Part shown: positions 1 to 5,922 of the stretch, one piece after another
Numbering within the stretch: the first letter of the stretch is position 1
Layout of the letters: each line of letters starts with the position of its first letter
NCBI GenBank assembly: GCA_035290965.1
Contig: DATDTD010000077.1
Coordinates: 1 to 10,045, forward strand
Reading direction: 5' to 3'
Origin: JAGVNX01 sp035290965
GTDB taxonomy: Archaea > Iainarchaeota > Iainarchaeia > Iainarchaeales > GCA-2688035
Length of the DNA stretch: 10,045 bases
Notes under the pieces: model-generated
Seen by the model: the letters and a program-made list of their open reading frames with translations, nothing else
Databases searched by the model: none
What the model was told of the DNA's origin: nothing
Made by a program: the position numbers and the translations under genes

Positions 1-1
1 T

Positions 2-9
2 GGAGGTGA
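2..9 (+). promoter_or_regulatory. Shine-Dalgarno site of the first gene
   Basis: GGAGGTGA lies 6 nt before the ATG at 16. It is a full match to the archaeal anti-Shine-Dalgarno complement and fixes the start of the downstream gene. A strong SD, rather than a leaderless start, suggests the gene is internal to a transcript or has a leader beginning outside the window. Confidence 0.85.
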
Positions 10-15
10 AAAAAG

Positions 16-342
16 ATGAGTGAAGGAAATAACGCACAGGCAGTCGGAATAAGGCTGGACAGCAAAATGCGCGGCAAAATCGAAACAGTAAGCAAAGAGG
101 AACACCTTGACAGGTCAATGGCAATAAGGCTGCTTCTGGAAGAAGGATACGACAATTACGCAAAAAGAAAAGCCGCAGAGGAATACAAATCCGGCAGAAT
201 AACAATAAGCAAAGCAGCGGAAAAAGCAGGCTTTACGCTCTGGGAAATGGAACAATTTTTGATAAGCAAGGGATACAAATCACAGTATTCCATAGAAGAT
301 TTGGAAGAAGAGCTTCAGGCAATAGCAAAACAAAAAAAATAA
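16..342 (+). CDS. UPF0175-family antitoxin-like DNA-binding protein
   Basis: This 108-residue protein resembles the UPF0175 family, whose members are small helix-turn-helix/ribbon-helix-helix type regulators often acting as antitoxins. What is seen: residues 8-32 look like a ribbon-helix-helix start (GIRLDSKMRGKIETVSK). Then comes the family hallmark pattern of LLLEEGY, KAAEEYKSGRITISKAAEKAGF (residues about 39-75, a helix-turn-helix) and a C-terminal SIEDLEEEL stretch. The ATG at 16 is supported by a perfect SD. UPF0175 proteins are often paired with a PIN/DUF3368 toxin. No such toxin follows, because the next gene is convergent hsp20, so any partner lies left of the window. The DNA-binding role is family knowledge; the target and the toxin link are unproven. 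Confidence 0.8.
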   Translation: MSEGNNAQAVGIRLDSKMRGKIETVSKEEHLDRSMAIRLLLEEGYDNYAKRKAAEEYKSGRITISKAAEKAGFTLWEMEQFLISKGYKSQYSIEDLEEELQAIAKQKK

Positions 343-369
343 AAAAAATTAAAGGTGACCACAAAAAAA
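332..369 (-). terminator. Poly-T terminator cluster after hsp20
   Basis: Read on the minus strand, the region after the hsp20 stop codon carries three T-runs: seven Ts (369-363) and two of eight Ts (348-341 and 339-332). Archaeal RNA polymerase terminates at such U-runs without needing a hairpin, so this is a good terminator for hsp20. The last two runs overlap the 3' end of the convergent UPF0175-type gene. Confidence 0.6.
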
Positions 370-401
370 TAAAGCGTAGCCACCCAAATGCGGAAAAGAA
401 A

Positions 402-848
402 TTATCTGACTTTCAGCCTAACAGGCTTTCTTGCTTCCCTTGAAACATGCTTTTTCGGAAGGTCGATGTGAAGAATTCCGTTGGAAAAATCCGCCTTGGC
501 CTTTTCAGGAACAACAGGGCTCGGCAATGGCAATTGCCTTGAAAAGCTTGAATAGGAGCGCTCGTGGAAAAAATAACCCGAATCCTTTTTTTCCTCTTTC
601 TTTTCATGTTTTATTTCAGCCCTTATTGCAAGCCTGTCATCCAGAATGTTCAAATCAATGTCTTTTTTTTCAATGCCGGGAAGCTCTGCTGTTACGCGCA
701 GAAACTTTCCTTTGTCGACAATGTCTACAAGCGGAGAGCGTATGCCTGAACTTACAGGCATTCTCATTGGCTCAAAAAAATCTTCCATAAGGCTGTCAAT
801 GCCCTTCTTCTTTTTAAAAGGGTCAAACAAATCAAGCTCATTCACCAT
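402..848 (-). CDS. Small heat-shock protein, Hsp20/alpha-crystallin family
   Basis: This is an ATP-independent holdase chaperone that binds unfolding cytoplasmic proteins and forms oligomers. Counting from the chosen start (148 aa), residues 1-37 are a variable N-terminal arm. Residues about 38-133 are the alpha-crystallin domain, with the ELPGIEKKDI segment at 55-64 and the FSNGILHIDLPK signature at 121-132. The tail ends in VRLKV, which resembles the I/V-x-I/V motif that docks on neighbouring subunits. The start is the ATG at 848 because GGAGGT (861-856) precedes it by 7 nt. A longer in-frame reading from 890 would place this SD inside the gene and is unlikely. The gene stands alone, with its own TATA box (904-895) and T-run terminators. 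Length and motifs are typical of archaeal Hsp20. Confidence 0.93.
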   Translation of the reverse strand: MVNELDLFDPFKKKKGIDSLMEDFFEPMRMPVSSGIRSPLVDIVDKGKFLRVTAELPGIEKKDIDLNILDDRLAIRAEIKHEKKEEKKDSGYFFHERSYSSFSRQLPLPSPVVPEKAKADFSNGILHIDLPKKHVSREARKPVRLKVR

Positions 849-884
849 AAAAAAAACCTCCAAAAGCAATTGTCCAAATAATTT

Positions 885-912
885 GGGCAAAAAATATTTT
901 TAAACCTTGCCC
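885..912 (-). promoter_or_regulatory. hsp20 promoter: TATA box inside an inverted repeat
   Basis: On the minus strand the TATA-like box TTTAAAAATA (904-895) sits about 26 nt before a predicted start site near 874, giving a leader of about 26 nt that contains the hsp20 SD. It is flanked symmetrically by GGGCAA (885-890) and TTGCCC (907-912), a perfect 6-bp inverted repeat with a 16-nt spacer. A repressor bound there would block TBP, as expected for a heat-shock gene. The same repeat could instead form a long-loop hairpin at the end of the transcript of the upstream minus-strand gene. The TATA assignment is fairly secure; the operator role is inference. Confidence 0.6.
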
Positions 913-920
913 TTGCAAAC

Positions 921-1538
921 TCAGAAGAGCATTGTGCCATAGCCTATTATGAAGGCAAGCAGAACAAGCAGCGCAATGTTTATCCAGGGCTTCTGCCTTG
1001 AAACAAAGGAAATTATTTTGTACAGCATGACAATCTGGTACAGGAGAAGGATAATTACAACAATAAGGAAAACAGTCAGCAATGCAATATTAATGTCCTG
1101 CGGTGCAGTGCTCTGCAGGAAAATAATGCTTGCAGCAAATTCCTCAATGCTCCCCGCTCTTGAAAAATTCTGGAATGTGTTGAAAAGGCTCGGCGCAAGA
1201 AGCAAGGGAGCAAGAAGGGAAATGAGAGAGGCAGCAACTGCAATTACATAAAGCAGGCTTAACGAGGAAACAACTCCGGAAAGCCTTCCGCGGATTTCCC
1301 TGCTGTTAAACGCAATCCCGATTCCAAAAACAAGGGCAGCAAGCACAAAAAACAGAACATATCTTTTTGCAATCTGCTCAAGGGCAAAAGCAGTCCAGTC
1401 CACAAGAGCGCCTGTCAGAAGATAAAACAGTGCAGTAATAATCACTGGCAGAATAACAAGGAGAAGCGCAAACAGGACATTGGGCTTTTCAAAGGCGCTT
1501 TCAATTGCATGGTGCAGGGAAAGAATATTCAGGTTCAA
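921..1538 (-). CDS. Five-helix membrane protein, Yip1-like
   Basis: This 205-residue protein is almost entirely hydrophobic. Likely membrane helices are at residues about 21-46, 60-77, 88-117, 149-172 and 186-204, with short polar links (EQIAKR, NSREIRGR, SRQKPW). The five-helix layout and a short polar N-terminus (HHAIESAFEKPN) followed by a long first helix resemble archaeal Yip1-domain proteins, whose role is poorly known. That assignment is by general pattern only. The reading frame opens at a TTG (1538) with an in-frame TGA three codons upstream, and there is no in-frame ATG nearby. An ATG at 1542 is out of frame and reaches a stop after 13 codons. The start is therefore uncertain. A TATA-like box at 1580-1573 could drive it as a nearly leaderless gene. 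No function can be given. Confidence 0.7.
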   Translation of the reverse strand: MNLNILSLHHAIESAFEKPNVLFALLLVILPVIITALFYLLTGALVDWTAFALEQIAKRYVLFFVLAALVFGIGIAFNSREIRGRLSGVVSSLSLLYVIAVAASLISLLAPLLLAPSLFNTFQNFSRAGSIEEFAASIIFLQSTAPQDINIALLTVFLIVVIILLLYQIVMLYKIISFVSRQKPWINIALLVLLAFIIGYGTMLF

Positions 1539-1572
1539 ACATAATCACTGTTCCATATAAGGGATTTCAACT

Positions 1573-1580
1573 ATTTAAAT
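1573..1580 (-). promoter_or_regulatory. TATA-like box for the Yip1-like membrane protein gene
   Basis: TTTAAATA on the minus strand places a transcription start near 1551, 10-15 nt before the candidate start codons at 1542 (ATG, wrong frame) and 1538 (TTG). A second weaker box (TTATATGG, around 1559-1552) would start RNA inside the gene. Assigned from sequence pattern only. Confidence 0.45.
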
Positions 1581-1608
1581 TTTTTCAATTGCCATGCATG
1601 CGGCAAAA

Positions 1609-1983
1609 TCATGCCCTTCTTCTTTTAGGCTTTGGCTTCGGCCTTGAAGGCATTCTCTGCATCTTAGGCAGTTTTATACTTCCGTTCTCAATGCCCCTTC
1701 TGACAAGTGTTTCAATTGCTTCTATTCCAAAGGTGCTGCTTGAATGCGAAACCGTGAACGCGACTGCAATTGCTATTTTGCGCGGAGAAGCGGCAGGATT
1801 GGCTTTCAATAATTTCGAAGCCAATGCAAAAACTTCTCTTTCAAATTCCTCTCTTTTAATTTTAGGATCCTGGCCTCCGTGCCCAGTGGAATTTGAGCCG
1901 TTCTGCGGGCTTGAGCCCTTGAAGTTTCTTACGCGAGAAAGGCTTTTAGCAAGCCTCTTTCCGCTGTCTTCTACTCCCGACAT
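1609..1983 (-). CDS. Small basic protein of unknown function, coupled to tyrS
   Basis: I do not recognise this 124-residue protein. Residues 1-40 are polar and glycine/serine/asparagine rich, probably disordered. Residues about 41-106 look like a small helical domain, including KIKREEFEREVFALASKL and GIEAIETLVRRG. Residues 107-124 form a strongly basic tail ending in KPKPKRRRA. A basic tail on a small helical body suggests nucleic-acid or ribosome contact, but that is inference. The start is the ATG at 1983: GAGGTGA, which includes the tyrS stop TGA (1991-1989), acts as its SD 6 nt upstream. An in-frame GTG at 1992 would lie inside that SD. Translation is therefore likely coupled to tyrS and the two form one transcript. 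Confidence 0.75.
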   Translation of the reverse strand: MSGVEDSGKRLAKSLSRVRNFKGSSPQNGSNSTGHGGQDPKIKREEFEREVFALASKLLKANPAASPRKIAIAVAFTVSHSSSTFGIEAIETLVRRGIENGSIKLPKMQRMPSRPKPKPKRRRA

Positions 1984-1988
1984 TTTTT

Positions 1989-3059
1989 TCACCTCGTAAC
2001 CTCAAAGCCCGAGACTTTTTCAAGCAGTTGCTTAGGCTTTCCCTTTTCAAAATGCTTTCTGACAGGGACAAGCATTTCATTAATGTAAAAGGAAACTGAT
2101 TTTTTCAAATCCATTGGATGCAGAGAACCGCTCTGGAATGCATCGGCAAGCTCTGAAAAAGAATTCAGTTCCAAAGAACCGCCGAATTTTTCAGGGCGCT
2201 CGATTTTTATTTTTTTGAATTTTTCAAAAACCAAAAATTTTGCATATTCAATAATCGGGTTTTCTTCAAGCTGTTTTTCAGGGCAGTAGGCCTTCATAAT
2301 CTTTCTTTCAACCTCTTCCTTAGAATCAGTCATGAAAACCGCAGAATCAGGGATTGATTTGGACATTTTCATTTCAATCGCTCTTTCAACTCCCACAGCG
2401 CCGGATTTTATTTGTGAAAGCCCTAAAAGCATGTGGTGGCTTACAATAACAGGCTTCCAATAGCCCAGAGATTCTCCGATTTCTCGCGCAAGCATATTGA
2501 CTTTTCTCTGGTCCATTCCAAGCTGTGCAATATCAACTCCCAGATGGAAAATATCTGCGGCCTGCATGCAGGGATAAAAAACCTGCGAAGCGCTCAAAGA
2601 ATCAGATTCCTGCCGCCCCATTATCTGGGAACAGCGCAGAACTCTTTTAACAGTGCTCTTGGTTGCAATGCGCAGAACTGTTTTCCAGTAATCTGAATCC
2701 TTTACAAGATTGCTTGCCCAGACAAACTCAACGTTCTTCAAATCCATTTCAGTTGCTTTCCATGTTTCAATCAGGTATTCTCCGCATGTGCGGATTTTTT
2801 CCAAGTCCCCGGAAAACTTGTGGTTTGCCATTGCATGCCAGTCTGCAACAAGCATCTTGAATTTGCAGCCTGCGGCAGTCATCTTGTTGATGTTAATTGC
2901 GCGCAGCAATCCCTGCCCGATATGGATTTTTCCGCTGGGTTCAAAGCCGTCATAGGCAATCGGATGGGCTTTTTTTTCAAACAAGGCGCGAAGCTCTTCC
3001 TCTGTTATAATTTCTTCTCCGACTTCCCTTGCCAGCCCGATTTTTTGTTCTGTATCCAT
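1989..3059 (-). CDS. tyrS: Tyrosyl-tRNA synthetase, archaeal/eukaryotic type
   Basis: This class I synthetase joins tyrosine to tRNA-Tyr in an ATP-dependent two-step reaction in the cytoplasm. Counting from the ATG at 3059 (356 aa), the ATP-binding HIGH-type motif is in GFEPSGKIHIGQ (38-49, HIGQ 46-49). The tyrosine-binding helix YPCMQAADI is at 162-170, with Tyr162, Gln166 and Asp169 in the positions of the M. jannaschii tyrosine-contacting residues. GMDQRK follows at 181-186 and KMSKS is at 231-235. The C-terminal anticodon-binding part contains ERPEKFGGSLELNS and HPMDLK, as in archaeal enzymes. The N-terminal half carries Tyr36 in AYDGFEP. An in-frame TTG at 3071 would add four residues; I prefer the ATG because a TATA-like box at 3091-3082 puts the transcript start almost exactly on it. 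The stop codon overlaps the SD of the next gene. Confidence 0.95.
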   Translation of the reverse strand: MDTEQKIGLAREVGEEIITEEELRALFEKKAHPIAYDGFEPSGKIHIGQGLLRAININKMTAAGCKFKMLVADWHAMANHKFSGDLEKIRTCGEYLIETWKATEMDLKNVEFVWASNLVKDSDYWKTVLRIATKSTVKRVLRCSQIMGRQESDSLSASQVFYPCMQAADIFHLGVDIAQLGMDQRKVNMLAREIGESLGYWKPVIVSHHMLLGLSQIKSGAVGVERAIEMKMSKSIPDSAVFMTDSKEEVERKIMKAYCPEKQLEENPIIEYAKFLVFEKFKKIKIERPEKFGGSLELNSFSELADAFQSGSLHPMDLKKSVSFYINEMLVPVRKHFEKGKPKQLLEKVSGFEVTR

Positions 3060-3081
3060 TTCAAAAACCAAATCAAATAAG

Positions 3082-3091
3082 TTATTAATAG
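3082..3091 (-). promoter_or_regulatory. TATA-like box for tyrS
   Basis: CTATTAATAA on the minus strand is centred about 26-27 nt before the ATG at 3059, which has no SD, so tyrS mRNA is probably leaderless. It lies about 12 nt from the oppositely oriented ribL box, so the two promoters are packed back to back. Confidence 0.5.
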
Positions 3092-3102
3092 AGGTAAAGC
3101 AG

Positions 3103-3118
3103 TTATATTAATTTATTT
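3103..3118 (+). promoter_or_regulatory. TATA-like box for ribL
   Basis: TTATATTAATTTATTT lies about 23-30 nt before the ribL ATG at 3137, which lacks an SD. The geometry fits a leaderless transcript. The AT-rich element could also be read on the other strand as part of the tyrS promoter. Confidence 0.55.
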
Positions 3119-3136
3119 GGTGCGGGAAAATCATCC

Positions 3137-3547
3137 ATGAAAAAAGTAATGGCTTTCGGGACATTCGACATTGTGCATGAGGGGCATGTTTACTATTTGA
3201 AAGAGGCAAAAAAGCTCGGCGATTACCTGATTGTTGTTGTTTCAAGGGATTCAAACGCTTTGAAAATAAAGGGAAAAAAGCCCTTGCACAATGAAAAAGA
3301 AAGGCTTGAAGCAGTAAAAAAACTGGATTTTGTGAATGAGGCAGTGCTTGGAGACAGGGAAATGCGCGGCTGGGAAATAATCCGAAAGCACAAGCCTCTG
3401 GCAATTGCTTTGGGATATGACCAGTGGACAAGCGAAATGTCGCTCGCGGAAGAGCTCGGAAAGCTCGGGTATAACCCCCAGATAGTGAGGATAAAGCCCT
3501 TCCAGCCGGAAAAATACAAGACAAGCAAAATCCTGAAAAGAGGATAG
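3137..3547 (+). CDS. ribL: FAD synthetase (FMN adenylyltransferase), archaeal RibL type
   Basis: RibL transfers AMP from ATP to FMN to make FAD. It is the archaeal nucleotidylyltransferase that replaces the bifunctional bacterial RibF. The 136-residue protein is a single nucleotidyltransferase domain. GTFDIVHEGH at residues 8-17 carries the HxGH catalytic motif (His14, His17). ALGYDQ at about 91-96 is the pattern that separates RibL from glycerol-3-phosphate cytidylyltransferases, and the KTSKILKR end (128-135) matches the late phosphate-binding motif with its Arg. Length is typical. Start ATG 3137 has a TATA box at leaderless distance. It is followed 55 nt later by a RibU-like riboflavin transporter, which independently supports a flavin role. 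A cytidylyltransferase function is the main alternative. Confidence 0.88.
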   Translation: MKKVMAFGTFDIVHEGHVYYLKEAKKLGDYLIVVVSRDSNALKIKGKKPLHNEKERLEAVKKLDFVNEAVLGDREMRGWEIIRKHKPLAIALGYDQWTSEMSLAEELGKLGYNPQIVRIKPFQPEKYKTSKILKRG

Positions 3548-3572
3548 ATACTCAAAAAAGTTAAGCCAAACG

Positions 3573-3580
3573 TTTTTAAG
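3573..3580 (+). promoter_or_regulatory. TATA-like box for the ECF transporter operon
   Basis: TTTTTAAG centred about 26 nt before the ATG at 3603 would give a leaderless transcript for the S component and the two overlapping genes after it. The 55-nt gap from ribL contains no recognisable FMN riboswitch. Confidence 0.5.
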
Positions 3581-3602
3581 TAATCCGCTCCCTCGTTCTG
3601 TA

Positions 3603-4136
3603 ATGCACAAGTACAAGATTCTCATTGGGGCGGCAGTTTTGGCCGCAGTGAGCATTCTACTTCAGGTTTACAAAATAGCATATCCAGTGGGAGTAATTGA
3701 CATTGACTTGGTGGGAGCGCCCTGGATTGTTTCAACATTTTTGTTCGGGTTAACGGGAGGATTGCTGACTAGCTTTGTTTCCGCAATTGGAATAATGATT
3801 TACGCCCCTACAGGATGGATTGGCGCGCTGTTCAAGCTGATTGCAACTCTCACAGTAGTAATAATAGTGGGCGCAATAGGCGCAAAATTCGGATTTAGAA
3901 AAAAGCCAATGATAATTGCCTTCATTGCAGCGCTGATTGCAAGGCCTGTCCTGCTTACTATTTTCAATTATTATTTTGGAATACCGCTCTTCTATGGAAT
4001 TCCGACTGAAACAGCGATACAGCAGTTTCCAATATGGGTTTTGTTTGTGCCGAATGCAATTCTTGCAATAACTGATTTCTGGATTGCATATTTCCTTGTT
4101 TTCTCGACAAGGCTAAAGGCGCGGTTGAATGATTGA
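3603..4136 (+). CDS. ribU: ECF transporter S component, RibU-like (riboflavin)
   Basis: This is the substrate-binding membrane subunit of an energy-coupling-factor vitamin transporter. The 177-residue protein has about six hydrophobic segments (about 5-23, 40-66, 72-96, 102-121, 124-134, 143-167). Several stretches match the RibU pattern. GVIDIDLVGAPWIVSTFLFG (30-49) corresponds to the DPSDIPALIAGFLFG-like segment of RibU. GWIGALFKLIAT (71-82) resembles the family GPIGELMNF segment, and RPVLLTIFNYYFGIPLF (114-130) resembles the NYFxxxPLY segment. FVPNAILAITDFW near the end fits the family's PFNxxK region, though the lysine is absent. ATP-binding and T subunits follow directly and overlap it (ATGATTGA). 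RibL upstream makes riboflavin the most likely substrate. Membrane role is certain; substrate is inferred from motifs and context. Confidence 0.8.
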   Translation: MHKYKILIGAAVLAAVSILLQVYKIAYPVGVIDIDLVGAPWIVSTFLFGLTGGLLTSFVSAIGIMIYAPTGWIGALFKLIATLTVVIIVGAIGAKFGFRKKPMIIAFIAALIARPVLLTIFNYYFGIPLFYGIPTETAIQQFPIWVLFVPNAILAITDFWIAYFLVFSTRLKARLND

Positions 4137-5364
4137 ACTCGAAAAATTCTCGCTTTCCTTCAAGCAAAAAAAAGTCCTAAAAGAAATAAGCATGCGCATT
4201 GAAAAGGGAGAACATGCGGCAATAATCGGGAACAACGCAAGCGGAAAAACAAGCCTCGCACTTTTCATTGCAAAGGTTATTCCGGAATTCATTAAGGCGG
4301 AAACATCTGGAAAATGGAAAATTCCGGAAAAGGTTTCTTTGGTAATGCAGAATCCATCAAACCAGTTTTTTGCAATGACTGTAAAGGAAGAGCTGGGGGA
4401 AAAGGGAATTGCGATTGCAAAAAAACTCGGAGCCGGGCACCTGCTCGAAAAAAACGTTTTCGAGCTCAGCGAAGGAGAAAAGCAGAAAATAAACCTGATT
4501 GCAAATTTATCTTTGAAGCATGATGTCCTGCTGCTTGACGAGCCGCTTGAACTTTTAGATCCTTTTGAAGCAAAAAGATTCAGAAACATAATTGAAAAAA
4601 CACAGGGAGAAACAATTGTCTGGCTTGAAAAAGAAAACAGCTTTTTCTCCAGAGGAGAAAAACCTGGGAAAAAGAGCCTTTTGCTGGCGCAAAAGAATTC
4701 ACCCTTTGTTAGGATGAAAAAAATCTTTCTGGGAAAACAGGAAAAGGTTTTTTTCCCGAAAAAGAAAAAAAGCGCTCTTGGAAAAACTATTCTGGAAGCT
4801 GATTTTCAGATTGAGAAAAACTCTTTCAGGCTAAGAGTGGATTTTTCACTGCGCGAGGGTGAAAAGATTGCTGTTATAGGAAAAAATGGCAGCGGAAAAA
4901 CAAGTTTTTTGAAGGCAATTGCCGGGCTGGAAAAAATTTCAGGAAAAATCTCTGCGCTTAAAAAAACAAGCTTTGTTCCCCAGAACCCTTCGCACCTGTT
5001 TTTCGAGGAAACAGTCGAGGAAGAACTTGTCGATAAAGGAAACGCGCATAAGCTTGGAATAGAAGCGCTGCTGAAATCAGCACCCGACAAATTAAGCAGG
5101 GGACAGCAGAAACTAGTAAGCATTGCAACTGCAGAGGAAAAAACAATTGTTTTGCTGGACGAGCCCACAACCTGGCTTGATGCAGGGAACAAAAAAAAGG
5201 TTTATGAATTTGTGAACAAGAGCAGAGAGGCAATGGTTATTGCAACACATGATAAAAAAATGCTTGATTACTGCGACAAGGTTTTTTGGATTGAAAAGGA
5301 GGCTTTGATGAAATGTTCCAGTACTACAATAAATCGTTTTTTTCTGGCGCTTCAGAATCACTGA
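4129..5364 (+). CDS. ecfA: ECF transporter ATPase with two fused ABC domains (EcfA1-EcfA2 in one chain)
   Basis: This is the energy-coupling ATPase of the vitamin transporter at the cytoplasmic membrane face. The 411-residue chain holds two ABC domains. Domain 1 has Walker A GNNASGKTS (34-42), Q-loop Gln74, signature LSEGEKQ (113-119) and Walker B VLLLDEP with Glu138. At the switch position it has Lys168 (IVWLEKE) instead of the usual His. Domain 2 has Walker A GKNGSGKTS (251-259), Q-loop Gln285, signature LSRGQQK (322-328), Walker B IVLLDEP with Glu345, D-loop WLDAG and switch His374 (IATHD). A basic link lies at about 195-225 (KKKK at 211-214). The start overlaps the ribU stop by 8 nt. Most ECF systems encode A1 and A2 as two genes or as a longer fusion; this version is compact. 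Only one ATP site seems fully standard. Confidence 0.93.
   Translation: MIELEKFSLSFKQKKVLKEISMRIEKGEHAAIIGNNASGKTSLALFIAKVIPEFIKAETSGKWKIPEKVSLVMQNPSNQFFAMTVKEELGEKGIAIAKKLGAGHLLEKNVFELSEGEKQKINLIANLSLKHDVLLLDEPLELLDPFEAKRFRNIIEKTQGETIVWLEKENSFFSRGEKPGKKSLLLAQKNSPFVRMKKIFLGKQEKVFFPKKKKSALGKTILEADFQIEKNSFRLRVDFSLREGEKIAVIGKNGSGKTSFLKAIAGLEKISGKISALKKTSFVPQNPSHLFFEETVEEELVDKGNAHKLGIEALLKSAPDKLSRGQQKLVSIATAEEKTIVLLDEPTTWLDAGNKKKVYEFVNKSREAMVIATHDKKMLDYCDKVFWIEKEALMKCSSTTINRFFLALQNH
5297..5302 (+). promoter_or_regulatory. Internal Shine-Dalgarno site for ecfT
   Basis: AGGAGG inside the last part of the ATPase gene precedes the ATG at 5313 by 10 nt and decides the ecfT start. A nearer ATG at 5308 is in the ATPase frame and is not used for ecfT. 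Confidence 0.7.
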
Positions 5365-5915
5365 AAATTCTTTTCCTGCTGGTTTTTTTCATAGCGGCTT
5401 TTACAGCAAACAGCTTTGCTTTTCAGGGAATTCTTTTCATTGTAATTTTTGCACTGCTTGTTGTCGCAGGCTTTAAGGATTTCAGAAAATTGTTTTTAGG
5501 ATTAGTGCCGTTTCTTCTGCTTGCTGATTTCGGATTCTGGTTTTTTCTGCAGGGAACACAGATAAATGTCGCAAACCTAGTGGTTGTTTCAAACCTGCGG
5601 ATTTTCAATCTGGTAATGGCAGCGGTTTTCTTTTCATTTTCAACGGATGCTTTTGCGCTTGTAAAGCTAATGAAAAAAATGCATTTTCCCGAAGTTATTT
5701 TCCTCCCCTTGTTTGTATTGTTCAGGTTTCTTCCCGAAATAGAAAAAGACTTCGGGGAAATAAGGGATATTCAGAAAATGCGCGGAATAGGCATTAAAAA
5801 ACCGGTTCTGTTCCTGCGCTCTCTTCTCACTCCATTGTTTTTGACAGTGCTTGAAAAGGCAGATGAGCTTGCGATTGCATACTATTTGAGAAAAAAGGCT
5901 GGAAGGGAACTGTAA
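5313..5915 (+). CDS. ecfT: ECF transporter transmembrane coupling subunit EcfT
   Basis: EcfT is the integral membrane subunit that links the ATPases to the S component. The 200-residue protein starts with four or five hydrophobic segments (about 16-33, 38-53, 58-80, 96-112, 126-139). They are followed by the cytoplasmic coupling region. FRFLPEIEKDFGEIRDIQKMRGIGI (137-161, described from its parts) carries the first coupling motif, MRG at 156-158. The region continues with FLRSLLTPLFLTVLEKADELAIAYYLRKKAG (167-197). The second family motif is normally an Ala-Arg-Gly in an ELALAxEARG context; here it is Leu-Arg-Lys (192-194), with Arg kept and Gly replaced. The gene overlaps the ATPase gene by 52 nt and is preceded by AGGAGG, so expression is likely coupled. 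A poly-T terminator follows. Family and operon context make the call firm. Confidence 0.9.
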   Translation: MFQYYNKSFFSGASESLKILFLLVFFIAAFTANSFAFQGILFIVIFALLVVAGFKDFRKLFLGLVPFLLLADFGFWFFLQGTQINVANLVVVSNLRIFNLVMAAVFFSFSTDAFALVKLMKKMHFPEVIFLPLFVLFRFLPEIEKDFGEIRDIQKMRGIGIKKPVLFLRSLLTPLFLTVLEKADELAIAYYLRKKAGREL

Positions 5916-5922
5916 GAAAGAT

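Noticed and set aside
849..890. Longer Hsp20 form starting at 890
   Set aside because: The extra 14 codons contain the SD for the ATG at 848 and lie where the leader is predicted from the TATA box.
3060..3071. TTG at 3071 as the tyrS start
   Set aside because: The ATG at 3059 is a better codon and matches the leaderless distance from the TATA-like box; the TTG cannot be fully excluded.
3548..3602. FMN riboswitch ahead of the RibU-like gene
   Set aside because: The gap is only 55 nt and the probable start of transcription is at the ATG itself, so there is no room for an aptamer.
4113..5361. Long minus-strand frames opposite the ECF genes
   Set aside because: They are mirror frames of a clearly coding plus strand, rich in Ser/Phe, with no start signals.
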